Of a stretch of DNA of 64,000 bases, positions 1 to 13,083 are shown in pieces. Origin of the DNA: Dermanyssus gallinae (taxonomy: Eukaryota; Arthropoda; Arachnida; Mesostigmata; Dermanyssidae). Position 1 is the first letter of the stretch, and each line of letters opens with the position of its first letter. A program made the translations under genes and the position numbers. The stretch spans positions 406,501 through 470,500 of the forward strand of contig QVRM01006574.1 of the NCBI GenBank assembly GCA_003439945.1, in the 5' to 3' direction. The notes under the pieces were generated by a model. That model was not told the origin of the DNA and did no database searches. It saw only the letters and a list, made by a program, of their open reading frames with translations.

Positions 1-649
1 TATTCAATACACTCAATTTCATTCGATTCCAGTATAAAGCCCTCTCGTTTCTATCGAGCTCGAAACTCCATGCGACTGCACTACAAAAATAAAAGCATTC
101 CACCGTTTTCAAAACCTATAGAATAGTATTTCCTAGTTGATATTAAGCTGTTGCACGCCAACTTTAACCAGTCAAAGCTAAAGATCAGAAACATTGGAGT
201 CTTCTACGAGAACAAAGTACCGGCAGCAGAGACAATGTCTCTGCTGAAAATTAAATGCAACCTCAGAGAGCATTATCTCGAAACTCTGGCATTTTGTAAT
301 CTCATACAAGTGTATGTCCATACAGGGTATGTGCCTAATGGAGCCCGAAATGAACATGTGCAAATATATAAAAATAAATTTTAATGAACAAATTCAATTT
401 AGTTAGTGACGCGTATAATAATGGGTTTGCAAGCCAAACGTAGATAGTTGCTGCATTTATTGTAGCTGTCTTAGATGGATTTTAGTCGCGAACTCTGGTA
501 GTGGAATAGAAAAACGCACATAAATATGTTACTCGTACAGCAGAATAGAAGAACCTCTGGTGATCGATCAAGGATTTGGTATTTGTTACGTCGGGGACAC
601 GCTGTCACAGCTCGTTTCACATGCGTCTAGAATTACAAGTTGTACTTTT

Positions 650-692
<43 letters not shown>

Positions 693-2028
693 ATTCATTG
701 TAATTAATCACCGACGGTGGGAACACGACAATTGGGTCCCTGCGAACGTGTGCACGTTTACGGTAATACTGTCTAGTAACAGTACCTGTTATAATTGTAA
801 TAATTGCCTAATATTGACCATTGCGTAATTGTAGATGTAAGAAGTTCGGCGGTCAGTGCTTAGCGTCATGCTATAATTTACGTAGCGTCCTTGCGTAAAT
901 TTGAGAAGTACTACAATTACTTCTTGCTTCCTAAAGTGCGTAGTTGTAACATAATTGGCAAGGTAGTGGCTACTATCTAAACCAACTGTACATCACTGTA
1001 CTACGAGACACCGTACATCTTCAAAAGTTAAAATGCCTCTTAATATGTAAGGGAAGACGTTAAGGGCACGTCATCGTGTTATCCTGCAATATATAGTCAA
1101 ATACTATGGTACTAAAACAATGCAATACTTGTAGTACATCACTCCAGCAGCACGCAGGAAGTAGCTAATCAGGGAAAAGGGTGCTGTCCACATATGATCG
1201 ACTACCCCGGAGTAGCTCGAAGTCAAAGATGGGCCTGGTACATACGCTCTGGTATATGAGGAAATTGTTGGTTCTTTGGTGAGGGGCCTGGCTGCTTCAA
1301 ATATGGCTAGTAAAGAAAATCCGACATGACAACGCATTCGACTCGGCCAATTGTGGGCCGTGAAATACTCATAAAGGTAAACAGGGAAATAACCAACCCG
1401 ACAGGCAAACCAACCTATTTGCGCCCAAGCATTCATATCTCTTTTAATTCATAAACCTAAAACTATAATCATGATCAGTGGTTATTCACTATTAGTAGTT
1501 CAGTAGTATCCTATGAATTAACAAACACTTATATGGTAATGATAAACAGTCGTGTTCATCGCAAAAATAGATCCAATTGGATCCAATTGAGCCACTGTTA
1601 TTAGTATTAGTAGTATTACTGCAGTAAATGTTGTCATTAATATTAATATAATTATAAAAAAAATACCAAGGTATGAAATAAGTATGTTTTTAGATTATTT
1701 GAAACTAACTAACAGGATGTTGATTCCCGCGTAAGGCAAAATGAATGTGTATTCTAATGTATATTGTATGCTAGCGTGTGAGTATCCAGGGCATTTATTG
1801 CCAACGCATGGTACATCATAAGAAAAACCACACAGAATCTGTCAAAAGCATAGGTTTTGGAACAATCTATATTAAAGCGTTCGGTCCGAAGGTAGCAGTG
1901 TAAGCTGTTGTGATATGGACCTTTAAAACGTGTATTCCAAGCTTCTGAAATACAGAACTATATGTGCCACAATTATATGTTTAAATGTTATATCCTGTGT
2001 ATATTTGTTCTAGTTTAGAACTCGCAGT
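1..2028. other. Intergenic sequence, no gene recognised
   Basis: I see no convincing coding region. The longest open frame is about 110 codons on the - strand (1104-1436); it has no motif I recognise and no flanking exon signals. The stretch holds one poly-T/(TA)n tract near 645-689 and otherwise unique-looking AT-rich DNA. Confidence 0.5.
655..689. repeat. (TA)n microsatellite
   Basis: Pure TA dinucleotides preceded by a run of T. It is the first of more than thirty such tracts in the window. Confidence 0.95.
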
Positions 2029-3001
2029 GTGCAGTTTCTCCTCTTACCTCATGTTAATGTTAGTGCTGAGAGCGGGGTGAATCGGAGTCAATCACCCGCA
2101 AATATCAATATTTCACTGGCAATAGAAATTATGAGCCTTCGACAAAGCTCCTCGTCACTTACTAGTCGATTCTTTCGACAAGCTGGGGTAGGTGGTTCTC
2201 TTCTACGAGTGCTCTCCAGCTTCTTTGCTGACGACCGCCTTGAAGTAAACGTAAGGGGCGAGGAAACCTTGCAGCAGAGTCAAAACGTTGGGACCCCTCA
2301 GGGAGACCCACTCAGTTGCCTGGCATTTTCCTTGCTCATCGCAGACCTAGCCCGCCATGTGGGAGAAGTGTTTAGAAACGCCGTCGTCGTCATGTATGCC
2401 GATTATATAGTAGTGGCCCACTGGGGCCGCGGTGGGTGCCATTCGTCGAATTGTCGGCGACGTAGAAAGTTACCTTCACCAAAAGGGCATGAAAATAAAC
2501 TCGCGGAAGACGAAAACCATGACGTTTCGCCGTATTGGCTGCCGCAGACGTAATACAAGTGTCGGGCGGCTATTGCCTTTATTCACACAGAGGTGAGAGA
2601 CCCTCGACGACTGTCTTTGAGTGCGGCCGTGCGTCTTTTTGAGCTAAAGATTATGCCAATGTTAAGCTACAGCCTTGGTAGGGTGTGGGCCATCTTTCAG
2701 CAACAAATTTTGCTTTACAGTGGCAGGGAAAGCGACCGAGGCCTCGGCAGAGGTAGCGCAGTTGGATGTGTACCTCGCCAGGGAGCAGTGAGATGGAATG
2801 GCATGCACTAGCCGGCACGTGTACACAAGGTACATTGTGCATAGCTATCATCACTTGGTATGTTCGACCCAAGGATTTCACCAAGTCTTCGATCAATGTC
2901 GTTGCCGGTTCTGCTCGCAGATATGCGCTAAATACCACGTAGTGAGCTGCCAGACGGATCGGCGGTCTTTGCACTTTTTCGCCCAGTGGGACGGTCGCTA
3001 A
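2029..3001 (+). pseudogene. Decayed non-LTR retrotransposon (RT fragment plus CCHC tail)
   Basis: Frames in this block read as the palm of a LINE reverse transcriptase. GTPQGDPLS (RT motif B) lies near 2290-2320. The catalytic box appears as YADY near 2395-2406 instead of YADD, so the second catalytic aspartate is lost. Frame changes follow near 2430 and 2550. A downstream piece (about 2830-2995) carries a Cys/His cluster (CRCRFC...YHVVSC). A homologous cluster follows the RT of the better-preserved LINE at 33.6-35.7 kb, so the two belong to related families. There is no endonuclease region and the 5' end is truncated. This copy cannot be functional. Confidence 0.75.
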
Positions 3002-6000
3002 AGTGTTCAAATCGTATATAATGAGCTGTATTGTAATTATCGAACATCTTGAAATTCAATTTTATTGCAAAATAAACAATATGTATGTAATCGAAAATAT
3101 GAATAGGAATTATACTCACCATCAGTGTCATTATCATATGTTCGATTTTCCGCAGCACAAGCAGTTCAGTTCAACGTGCTGACCCTCGTGCTCGGCGACA
3201 ACAATGTCATCGTTCGCGCCCCCTCACTGATCCTCAGACGCAAACTCTTTTGAGTCGGTCATGATTGCCATGCGTAAGGGTCGCCCTCGGCGGGGGCGAC
3301 GGTCTCTGTCGCCCTAGGAAGCAGCAAGCGAACGGGCAAGCATTCTTGCGTATGGGGGTGGTAGCTGTCGGCCGTTGACCCGGGAAGGGAATCCCCTCGA
3401 AAAGCCCCTATAGTGGCCCCTCCGCCACCGGTCACGCACGCCAGACATAACAAGGGGCAGGGAGAGGAATAGGGCACAAGACGAGAGGGGAAAAGGGCGA
3501 GCAATATATATATATACATACAGAGAAAGGGAGAACGCGTGATTGCCGGCTACCAAACCCATAGGTTCGGTTAGAGGAGACCCTCACTCGTGCACGGCAT
3601 GGTCGAACGCACTTGACTAAGTTTCACGGCCGGTCACGGTGGTGACGATGGCGGTGACGGCTTGATTTTTATCGTTTACTTTAACACAGCCGGCGAGATT
3701 TAGATATTAGATCGCCGTCTGCGTAGACGTGCCTGCTGCTCTATAGCCGCCAGTAGCTGGAACAGCAGCAGTATCACCACCTTTACGTATTCCCCCACAC
3801 GCTGACCAAGCTGTCCAACAACCACGCCCTCTTCTCTATAGCAGTACCGTCAGTACCGTCTGCACGGCTTTGCTAGATGACGGCGGCAGCGGATTTGCCT
3901 GCCAGATTGAGACATGCCCCCTGTATACCCTACAGCCCGTTGACAGCGGGGGTGAAAGTGGTCTCAAACAATGTTTGCGTCACTTGTTTCGATCGTCACT
4001 CGATCCGCTGCAACGATGATCCGCTGCACAGTGATGACAGCACACACCCTTGCTAAATTGGCCCCTCTGCTTGCCCCACATACACGTAGACGTACGAACT
4101 CGTAGGCAATTGTGATTTGTTCAACGTGCAAACTCCTCGAAACAGCGTGGCGTACCACATCGTCCGAATAGAGTCCGCGTTGAGCTAGAAGTTTCTCCGA
4201 AGCCATCGGCTAATGTATCGGTCATGTAAGTTAACTTGACTATGCTTGATTTCAAACAGAAACCGGCTGTGATGTAATTGCTGTACTTTAAGGAGGAAAG
4301 CACTTTCGACCTTCCGCATCATAACTATTTCAATTCGGCTTTGCAAACACACTTTTTTACGACATGTCATCCAGCAGTGACAACACATATTTTTGCTTTT
4401 TTTGACGTCTTAAGTACTTAGTTCAGAGTGTTAGAGTAGATATTTTGGATTGTGTCCACATGGGCACCTACTTTTTGACGCTGTCTGTTCTACTATTTGT
4501 TTTACCACAACTTTTGATGTTACACCTTTATGTGGACTTTTTTTAAAAATGAATCCTTGTGACAACGTGGAGTGTGAAAGCACTACACCGCCCGAACGAG
4601 ATCAAACCTGTGATCAACCGTGCACACCAAAAAGCAGAAAAAGGTCGCGCATTTACTAATCAGGCTACGCCGACATAACTGATAACAAGTGACCAACCTA
4701 CTGCTACTACTAGGGCTAGTGACACCAATTACTGTAGGTACAACAGCGGGTGGACCTTGAAGACCTTGGCTATTCCCAAGGTAACCAAAGAAAAGGCTGC
4801 TGATATAGACAGACCAACCAGACCTAGACACCGCGAAAACTTCAAATGATAGGAAGAACTTCAACACTTTTGCTCATTGGCATCTATGGCAAAGCGCCAC
4901 AAATGTCTCCCGGCGCTGTATAGTTTGACTACGGAGTCTAGACTGCTGGCAGTGGAACATGTCAGAACAACTACCAAAAACAATGCCAATTGTCATTCGC
5001 TTGGTTCGCAGTACTAACCAAAAACAGTGCAACAGAAACAGCAACAGGTAACAACAGCGACAGGTGAAGAGTTCCCGAATGCCCGAATTCTAAGCATACT
5101 TTTCAACCGAACTTCCTACGTATGATTGGTTGATTGCATCGGTAGATTATGCTAAACAATGACGAGATTAGGCTGCTCGAGAAATTGTTGGCTGTGGCTC
5201 TGCCCGTAAATGAATGTTGCAACCATTTGGTCGTGAAACAGGACAGTCAGGCCAAGGGCGGCTGATTCATGTCTGCAAACTCCGCCATTAAAGCTAGCTG
5301 AGCATGAGCTACTTATGCGTGAGCCAACTTGCCCGCCGAAGCTTCCAGAGCCGCCATATTGTGAGGTAGTAACCGTAGAAACTTGGCAATGTCCATATCA
5401 GCTGTTAATCCCAGCAGACAGGGCCGCTGGAGTGCTGCTTACTCAAAGTATGGAAAAGGCTTGACGAAGTGGTATTGACACGGAGAGTTGCATTCATTTT
5501 TTGGATCGCATAGGCCTGAACCGCCAGCAAAGGAAGTTAGATGTTTAACGCGGATAAACGTTAAAACAATAGTGCTGGCCGATTTTAAAGTACGGTACTT
5601 AGCATATTCGTAGGGCTACATTTAAATGTGATCTGCACGGGTGATCAGAACCCGCGCGATAAATATAATAATTTCCAAAGGAGACTGACTGCTATTGAGT
5701 TAGATATGAATCTCTCTGGCTAATATATAAAGTTTTGTAGACAAACTTAGTAACGTAGTTACGATCACCTCTAATGCCAAATTCAAGAGTCGTACCAACA
5801 CGAAGGCCGAAAAGTACATATGCCTAGTTCTCGTTTTTTGTTATTAATTAAAGCCGTCACTCCTTCAAATACATTGTTGAGAACAATTGAGAACAAATAC
5901 GCTTCAAATCTTATGGAATTATCTTACGGCAAACGATACAGTTTGCGGACCAACGACTAACCTAAAATCAATTAGCCTTCACTGCGGGACATAATGCTGA

Positions 6001-7039
6001 TGTTGGTGGTAACTGTTTCATCTGCCGAACAGGCGCAGAATTTGAACCGGCATTGCTCCAATGTGCTTCCGTGCACAAACTGATTCCACACACCGTAGGG
6101 CTACATCACAACCGTGAAACTGCCCAATTTGCCGACTCGCAGGCGGCCAGAATACAATGGACCGAGGCGACGTGATATATCAATGCATGAACCGGCTCTC
6201 CGCCGACTCACGTTCAAGTTCCTTAAACTTGGCTTTAGTGTCGATTGTTCGCCACATTGCTAAGCTCGCTCGATGATTAAGTGATACAACAGAGTCACTT
6301 TATTGAAGAACTCCACCGTTCGGCCTTGGCCGAATCTTCTCTGATTTAGTCAAAGGAAGTACAGCTCTGACACGGCAGACCAATAGCCCAGGTAACGACC
6401 AGAAGAGCCAAAAAAGCGTCGTACGCTTTTTTGGCATTAAGTTGGAGAGAGACATTTCAAAAGAGGAGAAGCATCCAACAGGGAACTTTCAAAAAAGAAC
6501 AAAGTGACCAGGGTGGGTGATCCCAAGAAGGATTTCAAAGCACGAGAGCATCCAAATTTTGTAACCAATTATCAGCGTTGAACGTCGTTATCTTGACAGG
6601 AACATATCCGCCCAACGTTTCGATGTCTCCGGGTATTATAATCTCTATTGTCGCTCTCAACGAGTCCTTCGCCGTCGTCCCATACGTGGCGTCTCTGTTA
6701 GCGTATCGTAGGGATCCACGACTTGGAACCTGAATTTTACTTACATTTTTGTTGAATGTACAGCAATGCAAACTCGAAAAGCGGAATCTCAAGTGCTTGC
6801 CGACTGGAGCAAGACCGTGGGTGTGCACCAATAGGAGCAGCCCCACTTATTTTGCCGATGCCAACCTGCAGCGAAATCGTCTTATGACATAACCTCGGCG
6901 ATTATTTACTCAATCACACGAAAACATTATAGAACGTTTCCAGACTCTAAAACGCGATAACTTGCCGATCAACAGTTGCACTTTTAATATAAACGCCTCC
7001 TAAAATAAACGCACAACGAGAACCTCGCCTCATCACAGA
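3002..7039. other. Intergenic sequence, no gene recognised
   Basis: No confident gene. A GC-richer patch (3180-3950) contains a small hairpin (GGGCGAC / GTCGCCC near 3292-3316) and short AT runs. At about 5960-6180 (+) there is a 70-codon open stretch with a CFIC...C...H...HH pattern that could be a decayed zinc-binding segment of a mobile element. I could not join it to anything. The 103-codon - strand frame at 6535-6846 is unrecognised. Confidence 0.4.
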
Positions 7040-7420
7040 ACAGCCTTAACATACTTTACGAGCTGTCTAATTCCATCTGAAAAACTTGTGGGGCACTTTC
7101 AAGCAGCTTTCATCCGCGCAGCTACGGTACCTCCTCGGTGCCTCTCTGAGGGCACTCTGCCAGCCAAGTGGCTTGAATGCCTTCTCAAGGTAATCCTAAA
7201 AGGAAAAGGAGTTCGACTGGACTGCTAAGTGTGACGGCCGCTATCAGAAAGAAGCTGGCTCTACAAACTACTCTTAATACTCACAAGGCGCCTCACAGAC
7301 TTCCTGAGAGGACTGGACGTTCCACTATCTCAGCCTGTGAAGTCTGCCTGTCTCAAGCAGATCAAAATCTCGTTAAACAGAAAACAAACTTTCTATGTCC
7401 GCGGTATTTGGTGATTTCAT
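7040..7420 (+). pseudogene. Decayed LINE fragment, same family as the 33.6-35.7 kb element
   Basis: Short blocks in several frames match the translated RT of the antisense LINE in the KLHL17-like gene: a GHFQAAF-like block near 7092-7112, LPAKWxECLLKVI near 7155-7195, and TGRSTISACEV near 7310-7345. Between them most of the intervening RT is deleted and the frame shifts repeatedly. Only about 380 bp survive. The match was made by eye between the two loci. Confidence 0.65.
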
Positions 7421-7578
7421 ATTAACTTGCAGACTGTTCGAACTTCTCACACCTGATGAATATTTCTTGCACGTCATAGAAAGACTATATCGAAGAAATT
7501 TCTATGACCCCCTAATTCTAAATTCTATGACCCCCAAGTGTTCATGACGTACCCTATATATATATACATATATGTATA

Positions 7579-8668
7579 CAGGGTCATTCATATCAATATG
7601 TACTTAATTCGAGGTTTAGGACAGAGAGTGATATTTATAAAAGTAGTTATTCTGGCTTTTTCTCCTACATAGTTGTGAAATTTCTACGTTTGCGGAAGAA
7701 CCAATCAACGCATGAAGGAACCGATTGTGCTGGCGTGTTCGGCGGAAGACAGTTCACTAACCTGTGTGGAAAAGTGCGAATAGCCAGATTAAGTGAAATC
7801 ATAAAAAGTCGATATGTTACGTTAACGCCTTTACGTGAAAAATCGTAAATTTTGTTCATTATGACCAAAAATGTAGGTCCAAAAGACCACTCTCACGCAC
7901 TATATGCGCAATAGCAAATTGTATGCCCACTATTTTCGTACCAAAGTGATGGTGCTGCGTTACGTAGTTGCCAAGTAACTAAGCTTTTTCGACAGTCATA
8001 TTTGTTATGTTTTTCGTGCAAACTTTCACGTTCAGAACCGTCAAATTTTACCACGACGTTTTCGCCTCCTCCTTCCATTAGGAAAAATTATTCTCTTACC
8101 GAGTTCTACCAAACCTCAAAATGTGTACCTGACCTTCTCATAGAGCCTATGCAAGTATGCATGCCTTCGCTTTCGATATGGCTATCGAAAAAGCTTAGTT
8201 ACTTGACAACTACGTAAAGAAGCACCATCACATCATTTGGTACAAAAATAGTGGGCATTCAATTTGCTATTGTGTGAGAGTGGTCTTTTGGACGTACATT
8301 TTGGTCGCAATGAAAAAAATCACGATTTTGCACGAAAAAGCGTTAACGTAAGACATAAAAACATATCGACTTTTTATGACTTTCCTTAATCCGGCTATTC
8401 GCTTTTCGCTACGCAGGCTAGTGAAGTGTCGCCCGTTGCGCAGAATTTTCCGCCGAACACGCCGGTATAATCGGTTTCTTCATACGTAGACATGGTTCTC
8501 CCGCAAACGTAGATTTTGCACAACTATGTAGAAGAAAAAAGCAGAATAACTACTTTTATAAAGTTCACTCTCTCTCCTAAACAAGACGTTTCCGCTAGAA
8601 AAACTTATATTTATTTGCCGAGTTCTACCAAACCTTAAAATAAGTACATATTAATATGAATGACCCTG
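7579..8668. mobile_element. Fold-back (long inverted repeat) DNA transposon, non-autonomous
   Basis: The element starts CAGGGTCATTCATATCAATA and ends with the near-perfect reverse complement TATTAATATGAATGACCCTG. Each end is flanked by TA, the usual target duplication of Tc1/mariner-superfamily elements. The inverted similarity extends far beyond the tips. About 400 bp of the left arm (7579 to about 8010) is found in reverse complement in the right arm (about 8175-8668), for example the block with AACTAAGCTTTTTCGA around 7978 and its partner TCGAAAAAGCTTAGTT around 8187. The central spacer (about 8010-8170) contains a second copy of the subterminal motif GAGTTCTACCAAACCT also seen near the right tip. 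No transposase is encoded. Confidence 0.8.
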
Positions 8669-10959
8669 TATATGTATTTTTTGTACAAAAAATTAAGCAC
8701 GGTTGCGAAGCAGTGATGGCTACGAACGATAAATGACGTCTGCGTCTAATCAGGGCGGCACCTTTCTTCTCCCGCACCTGTGCCCCATACGGCTTTGCCT
8801 TAATCAGTATTTTAGATACGCAATTCTAATTAAAACAAGCAGGCGGCGTTAGACTCGTCGGACGTAGTTAATTTACGCAGTTAAGTTTGCCCAGGCAACC
8901 GCAGGTGTATTGCCGTTCACAAACAGCTCACTTGTCGATCAAATAGAACAGTGTCGAATAAATGTCTTCTCTCTGAAAATTGCTCTTTGACGTCGTCTTG
9001 TTGATGTCAAAAAGCGATAGACACGCACAGATATGTTGACGACTAGTTAGCGGAAGTTTAATCCTGCCTGCAATTGTGTTCGCTTATCGACCGGCCGGCT
9101 AATCAATCGAGCATTAGAAATCAACAAACGTTGCTGTTGATGACAGATCTATAGCTCACCACCACTATAAGATCACCACCACCTCATCAGAGCGAGTGGA
9201 CGAAACCTCGCCCACATCTCTTTGGGGTCCTCCTTCCGGCCGACAAGGCGTGGCCATTGCCACAAGCACTTTTGCCTAGAGTGCCGTCACTCCCTTCAAG
9301 TGTGTCGGCCCGATTTAGGTCGGGCCGACACCGAGCACATGCATATGATACAATGTTATATCATTGTGCGTCTTCAGAGGAGGCGGCTCCTCATAGCTCC
9401 TCAGTCGGTTTCGTCGCGACTAGCCGGTATTACGACCAAAACCACGGCAAGCTCGCACTCTCGCTACATTACGTGTCACTGACGTTCGTCTGCCCGCCCG
9501 CCGTGTATCACGATGCTACGCGTTGGATAGGATTAGTATTGTGTTGCTATGAACCCAGCCCAGCGTTACGACAGCCTCAGCATCAAATGGGGGGTATCAT
9601 CAACAGTCTACCGCAGCAGTTGCTGTGACACGAAAAATCGACTGGTGCTACTAAAGGGGAGGCCGACCCCAGCGACCCCAGGAAGGTCAGACAATAACAA
9701 CAACACCAACAACAACAGCAGCAGCAGCTGCGGCGCGACGATGATACATCTTCAAAGGTCCGGCTATACGACAGCCGGGCAACCTCGTTCCTCGATGCGG
9801 CCGAGATACGTACTCGTGTACTTCTACTTCTTGTACTCGTTGCATGCATGTATATGTACGATGCCTGTATATGTATATGTATGATGTCGTGACACCGGCT
9901 GAGCTACGACGAGGACGAACTCTCGTGTATCGGCCTGTTCCCGCCGAGGTCAATGTCCGCTCCACTGGCTGCCCCACCCCCCCCCCCCCCTTTCGAGCGC
10001 CTTGGCGTGTCTGGCCTCCCTTTCCCATGTCTGACCGCCACCCAGACTCTACACGTCCTTCTTATTGCTTTAGCGCGATAGCTCTCATACCACTCCATAC
10101 CACTACAGCGGCGGCTACTTCTACTACCGAGAGCACTAGCGCTACTGTGCTCCGGCGTGCGGCTTTTGTCTCGGACACAGTTGACAGTAGCCCGCCTGCC
10201 CACTGGTTTGCACTGTTCCTCTCTGTGCGGTCTCTGGACTTACGCAACGTCGAGGTTGACTCCTTCCTTCTCCAGCGCCCTTTCCCAACGTGTCATCTTT
10301 TCCGCCACAGCTCTACAGCAGCTAGCATCATCGTCATCATCATCATCATGGTCGTCTGTCACGCTTGTTTCTCCCTTCCTCTATCTTTCTCTGTCGCTCT
10401 GCATTCCGCACCACAAACTGACGTTTGTTATCCCCAAGGCACGCTGCGGTCTGCGGTCACAACGGCGCTTGGACGGGCTGGCAAGCGGGCAGCGTTTCGA
10501 GACATTGTCAAGCGATGTACCTTTATTCGATTGCTCGGCTAGACTCGACTTGCTATCATGACTAAAGCACATGCAATGACAACATCAACAACAGCGCAAA
10601 ATGCCAGCTAAATATATGCGTCCCGCTGCTTCGGTTTCTGCAACTACTGCCGCTACCGCCTCGGTAGCCGGTTAAAATAGCTTTCAAGGGCCGCCGCCCC
10701 GCTAAAGGCCAGCCCCAGACTCCAAAACCAAAGGCCGGCCTCCTGAGTCGGCTTGCGTTATATCCCTTTCCCACATGTTGGCTCTCCTTTCCCAACTCTT
10801 TCCTTAATTCCCTCTCTGTTTATCGTCGTGTTCGTCCCCCTCCGCCTTCCTTTTGTGACTGTCGTTTCCCGGCGGAGCCGTTGTTGTTTGAATTGCCGCT
10901 GTAGCAGCATCAACAGCAGTAGCAGCGGCAACAACAGCAAGTTCAACAAGAGTAACAAC

Positions 10960-10960
<1 letters not shown>

Positions 10961-11004
<44 letters not shown>
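10961..11004. repeat. (AT)n microsatellite
   Basis: TATATATTATATAT... tract with one interruption, lying immediately 3' of a CAG/CAA-rich run. Confidence 0.95.
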
Positions 11005-11006
<2 letters not shown>

Positions 11007-11772
11007 GACGTATATATTTATATATATACACGACTCCCGGGACGGTTTCGGAGGGTCATCGGCGGTTGTTCGGCCGATACTCTCGAAGTTGGGGGTAGCT
11101 GAGTAACCATTGGGCGGCATCGATTGCGTCCCGGTGACGTTCGTTTAGTAACAGCAGTAGCGAGCAGCAGCAGCAGGAGAAAGTGCGGCATTCCACCATT
11201 CCTCTGGACCCTCTGGTGGTGTTCGGAAGCAAAGCTCAGCTTCACGGCACAAACTTCTCTTCATTTAATTCCACTTTTCTCTCTCGCTCGGCGGCGAGAG
11301 ATAAGATGGAAAATAGTAGCGAGCTGTAGGGGCAGTGCAACACTGTAGCGGCTAACAGTGAGAACCGTGATGTGCCATTTGACGTGTGTGATGTGTGTAA
11401 CTTGTGATGTGACGAGGCGAAACGGCAATCTATCTTCGTTGTCAGCCAACGACGTGACGTCGTTCCTGGTCTAAATTTTGATCGGTAGTTGTATGTGTAT
11501 CCGGTCCAGCAGCACATTACCCACATGTGTGTATATATCCCTTTTGGTGTCCCGCATAGTTTCCAGTTCTAGCTAGCTGTCCTACTGTGCTAATGGGGGG
11601 CTGCATTTGTGGATTGCACCGAGATCTTGAAGATGCCCGGTATACCTCGGTGTGTATCTAGGGTGTCGCTATCGATATCGTGGTGTGCTTAATGCGGTTT
11701 CATCAAGTAAAGCGCCGCCAGACATACAGGTTCGTTCTCGACATGGGTGACAGGCACATAAACATACAGTGA

Positions 11773-11773
11773 C

Positions 11774-11810
<37 letters not shown>

Positions 11811-11811
11811 A
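11773..11811. repeat. (GA)n microsatellite
   Basis: GAGAGA tract with a single GC interruption. Confidence 0.95.
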
Positions 11812-12268
11812 AGAAGCACACAGATCGACAGCAGTAGAAGCCGGTAGACAGATGTTTATTGTAAGCTAGGTATTCTAAATCTCTGGACATCCGGCCATTA
11901 CTTTTCGGCTATGCTCTTCATCTAACAACGAGTCAGTACTAACTAAGTAAAAAACGAGCTGTACTTCCGCCTCGAGGACAAGTTTCGAACACGTCGAAGT
12001 GTCAAACCACCGCTGGCCGGCCGCTTGAACACCACCGCCATTGCCGCCACTGCCGGCGAGGCCACCGCTCTTCCGCCGATGGCTGAGTTAAGGGCCACGT
12101 CGAAGTCCAAGTCCAAGGCGAGACCGCCGCGAGGGAGTGAGGAACTCTCCCTCCGTCTGGTCGTTGACCTCACTGCCCCGGCGGCGGCGGCACCAGCATC
12201 ATCATCAGTAGCGCGCCAATAGCAACGCCTACAGCCGAACTGAAGCACAATACGAAGGTGGCAACAAG

Positions 12269-12353
12269 TATATATATATATATATATATATACTTGTCGT
12301 GTTTAAATATATATATATATATAGTTGTCGTGTTTAAATATATATATATATAG
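12269..12353. repeat. Compound (TA)n with duplicated spacer
   Basis: Three TA tracts are separated by two copies of a TTGTCGTGTTTAAA spacer, so a roughly 30-bp compound unit is tandemly duplicated. Confidence 0.85.
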
Positions 12354-12877
12354 TTCGAGTGCGTGGCAACTGATCCACCCAGTGGAAGACAGCGTGACAA
12401 GATGCTGTTGGTGGTATCCCTCTGTGTGCGCGCGAGTCTACGTGAATGCCTGCTGCGCAAGGGCGCTGCTGATAGGCGTATGTGCCGTGGTGTAGCTGAC
12501 GTGCGGAAATCAGAGAGAGTTCACTAACCGGCTGTGCATTATCGTGTTTATCACTTTTATCGTCATCGTTATCATCGGATAGGCATTGGCATCCAAATTC
12601 AATCCATCGGAATTAACAACTCAGCAGTTGTAGACTGGTTTCGTCAGATCGGCCCGGTTGACTGGATTGATTGGTCTACCGATACCGATCCGGCGTGGAT
12701 CATGATGATGATGGGTCGGCGAAATTACAGCGTACAGCTAGCTGCCCAAACCCATTCGAATCCGCTGCAACTCACATTGACAAGTTGTCACCGAGCGGCC
12801 TACGAGTGATGTCTGGTACAGCTTGTTACAGCTACATTCGAACAACTACGTGCAACTAAATTGTGCTACTACTCTCT

Positions 12878-12891
12878 ACGTAGGTTGTGGT
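12878..12891. repeat. Target-site duplication of SINE family 1 copy A (left)
   Basis: 14-bp ACGTAGGTTGTGGT, repeated exactly at 13070-13083 on the other side of the SINE. Confidence 0.9.
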
Positions 12892-13069
12892 AAAGTTTTC
12901 GGGCTGACCCCCAGCCAAGATTTAACGTCCACGGAACTGTTTTTCACATTGCTTCATAGACGGACTCCCATAAATACAAATGTGCAACGGTGGGGCTCGA
13001 ACCCGCGCACCTACATGTCTCCTCCGGTTGCGAGGCGCAGACTTTAGCCACCACGCCACCGGGCTCGAC
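12892..13069 (-). mobile_element. tRNA-derived SINE, family 1, copy A
   Basis: On the - strand the 5' part is tRNA-like: a pol III A box (TGGCGTGGTGGC) is followed by a perfect B box (GGTTCGAGCCC), then a body ending CCCGAAAACTTT. The element lies exactly between two perfect 14-bp direct repeats, ACGTAGGTTGTGGT (12878-12891 and 13070-13083). This is the target-site duplication expected from LINE-mediated retroposition. A second copy with the same head and body lies at 36979-37171. The length is about 178 bp. The tRNA of origin is not certain. Confidence 0.85.
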
Positions 13070-13083
13070 ACGTAGGTTGTGGT
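13070..13083. repeat. Target-site duplication of SINE family 1 copy A (right)
   Basis: Exact partner of 12878-12891. Confidence 0.9.

Larger units (their letters stand above)
8669..12877. other. Intergenic, GC-richer low-complexity DNA
   Basis: No gene that I can support. Open frames of 100-230 codons around 9.2-11.4 kb overlap on both strands and are dominated by Ser/Thr/Arg or homopolymer tracts, as expected for GC-rich simple sequence. The block includes CAA/CAG-rich runs (9690-9730, 10905-10950), a poly-C run near 9976-9990, and AT and GA microsatellites. Non-coding exons or a promoter of an unseen gene cannot be excluded. Confidence 0.4.

Noticed and set aside
9844..10542. 232-codon open frame on + in GC-rich sequence
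   Set aside because: Composition follows the local base bias, overlapping frames of similar length occur on both strands, and no domain or splice context is visible.
12970..13069. Functional tRNA gene with a long variable arm
   Set aside because: It is flanked by a 14-bp target duplication and has a second copy with the same body, so it is a SINE.
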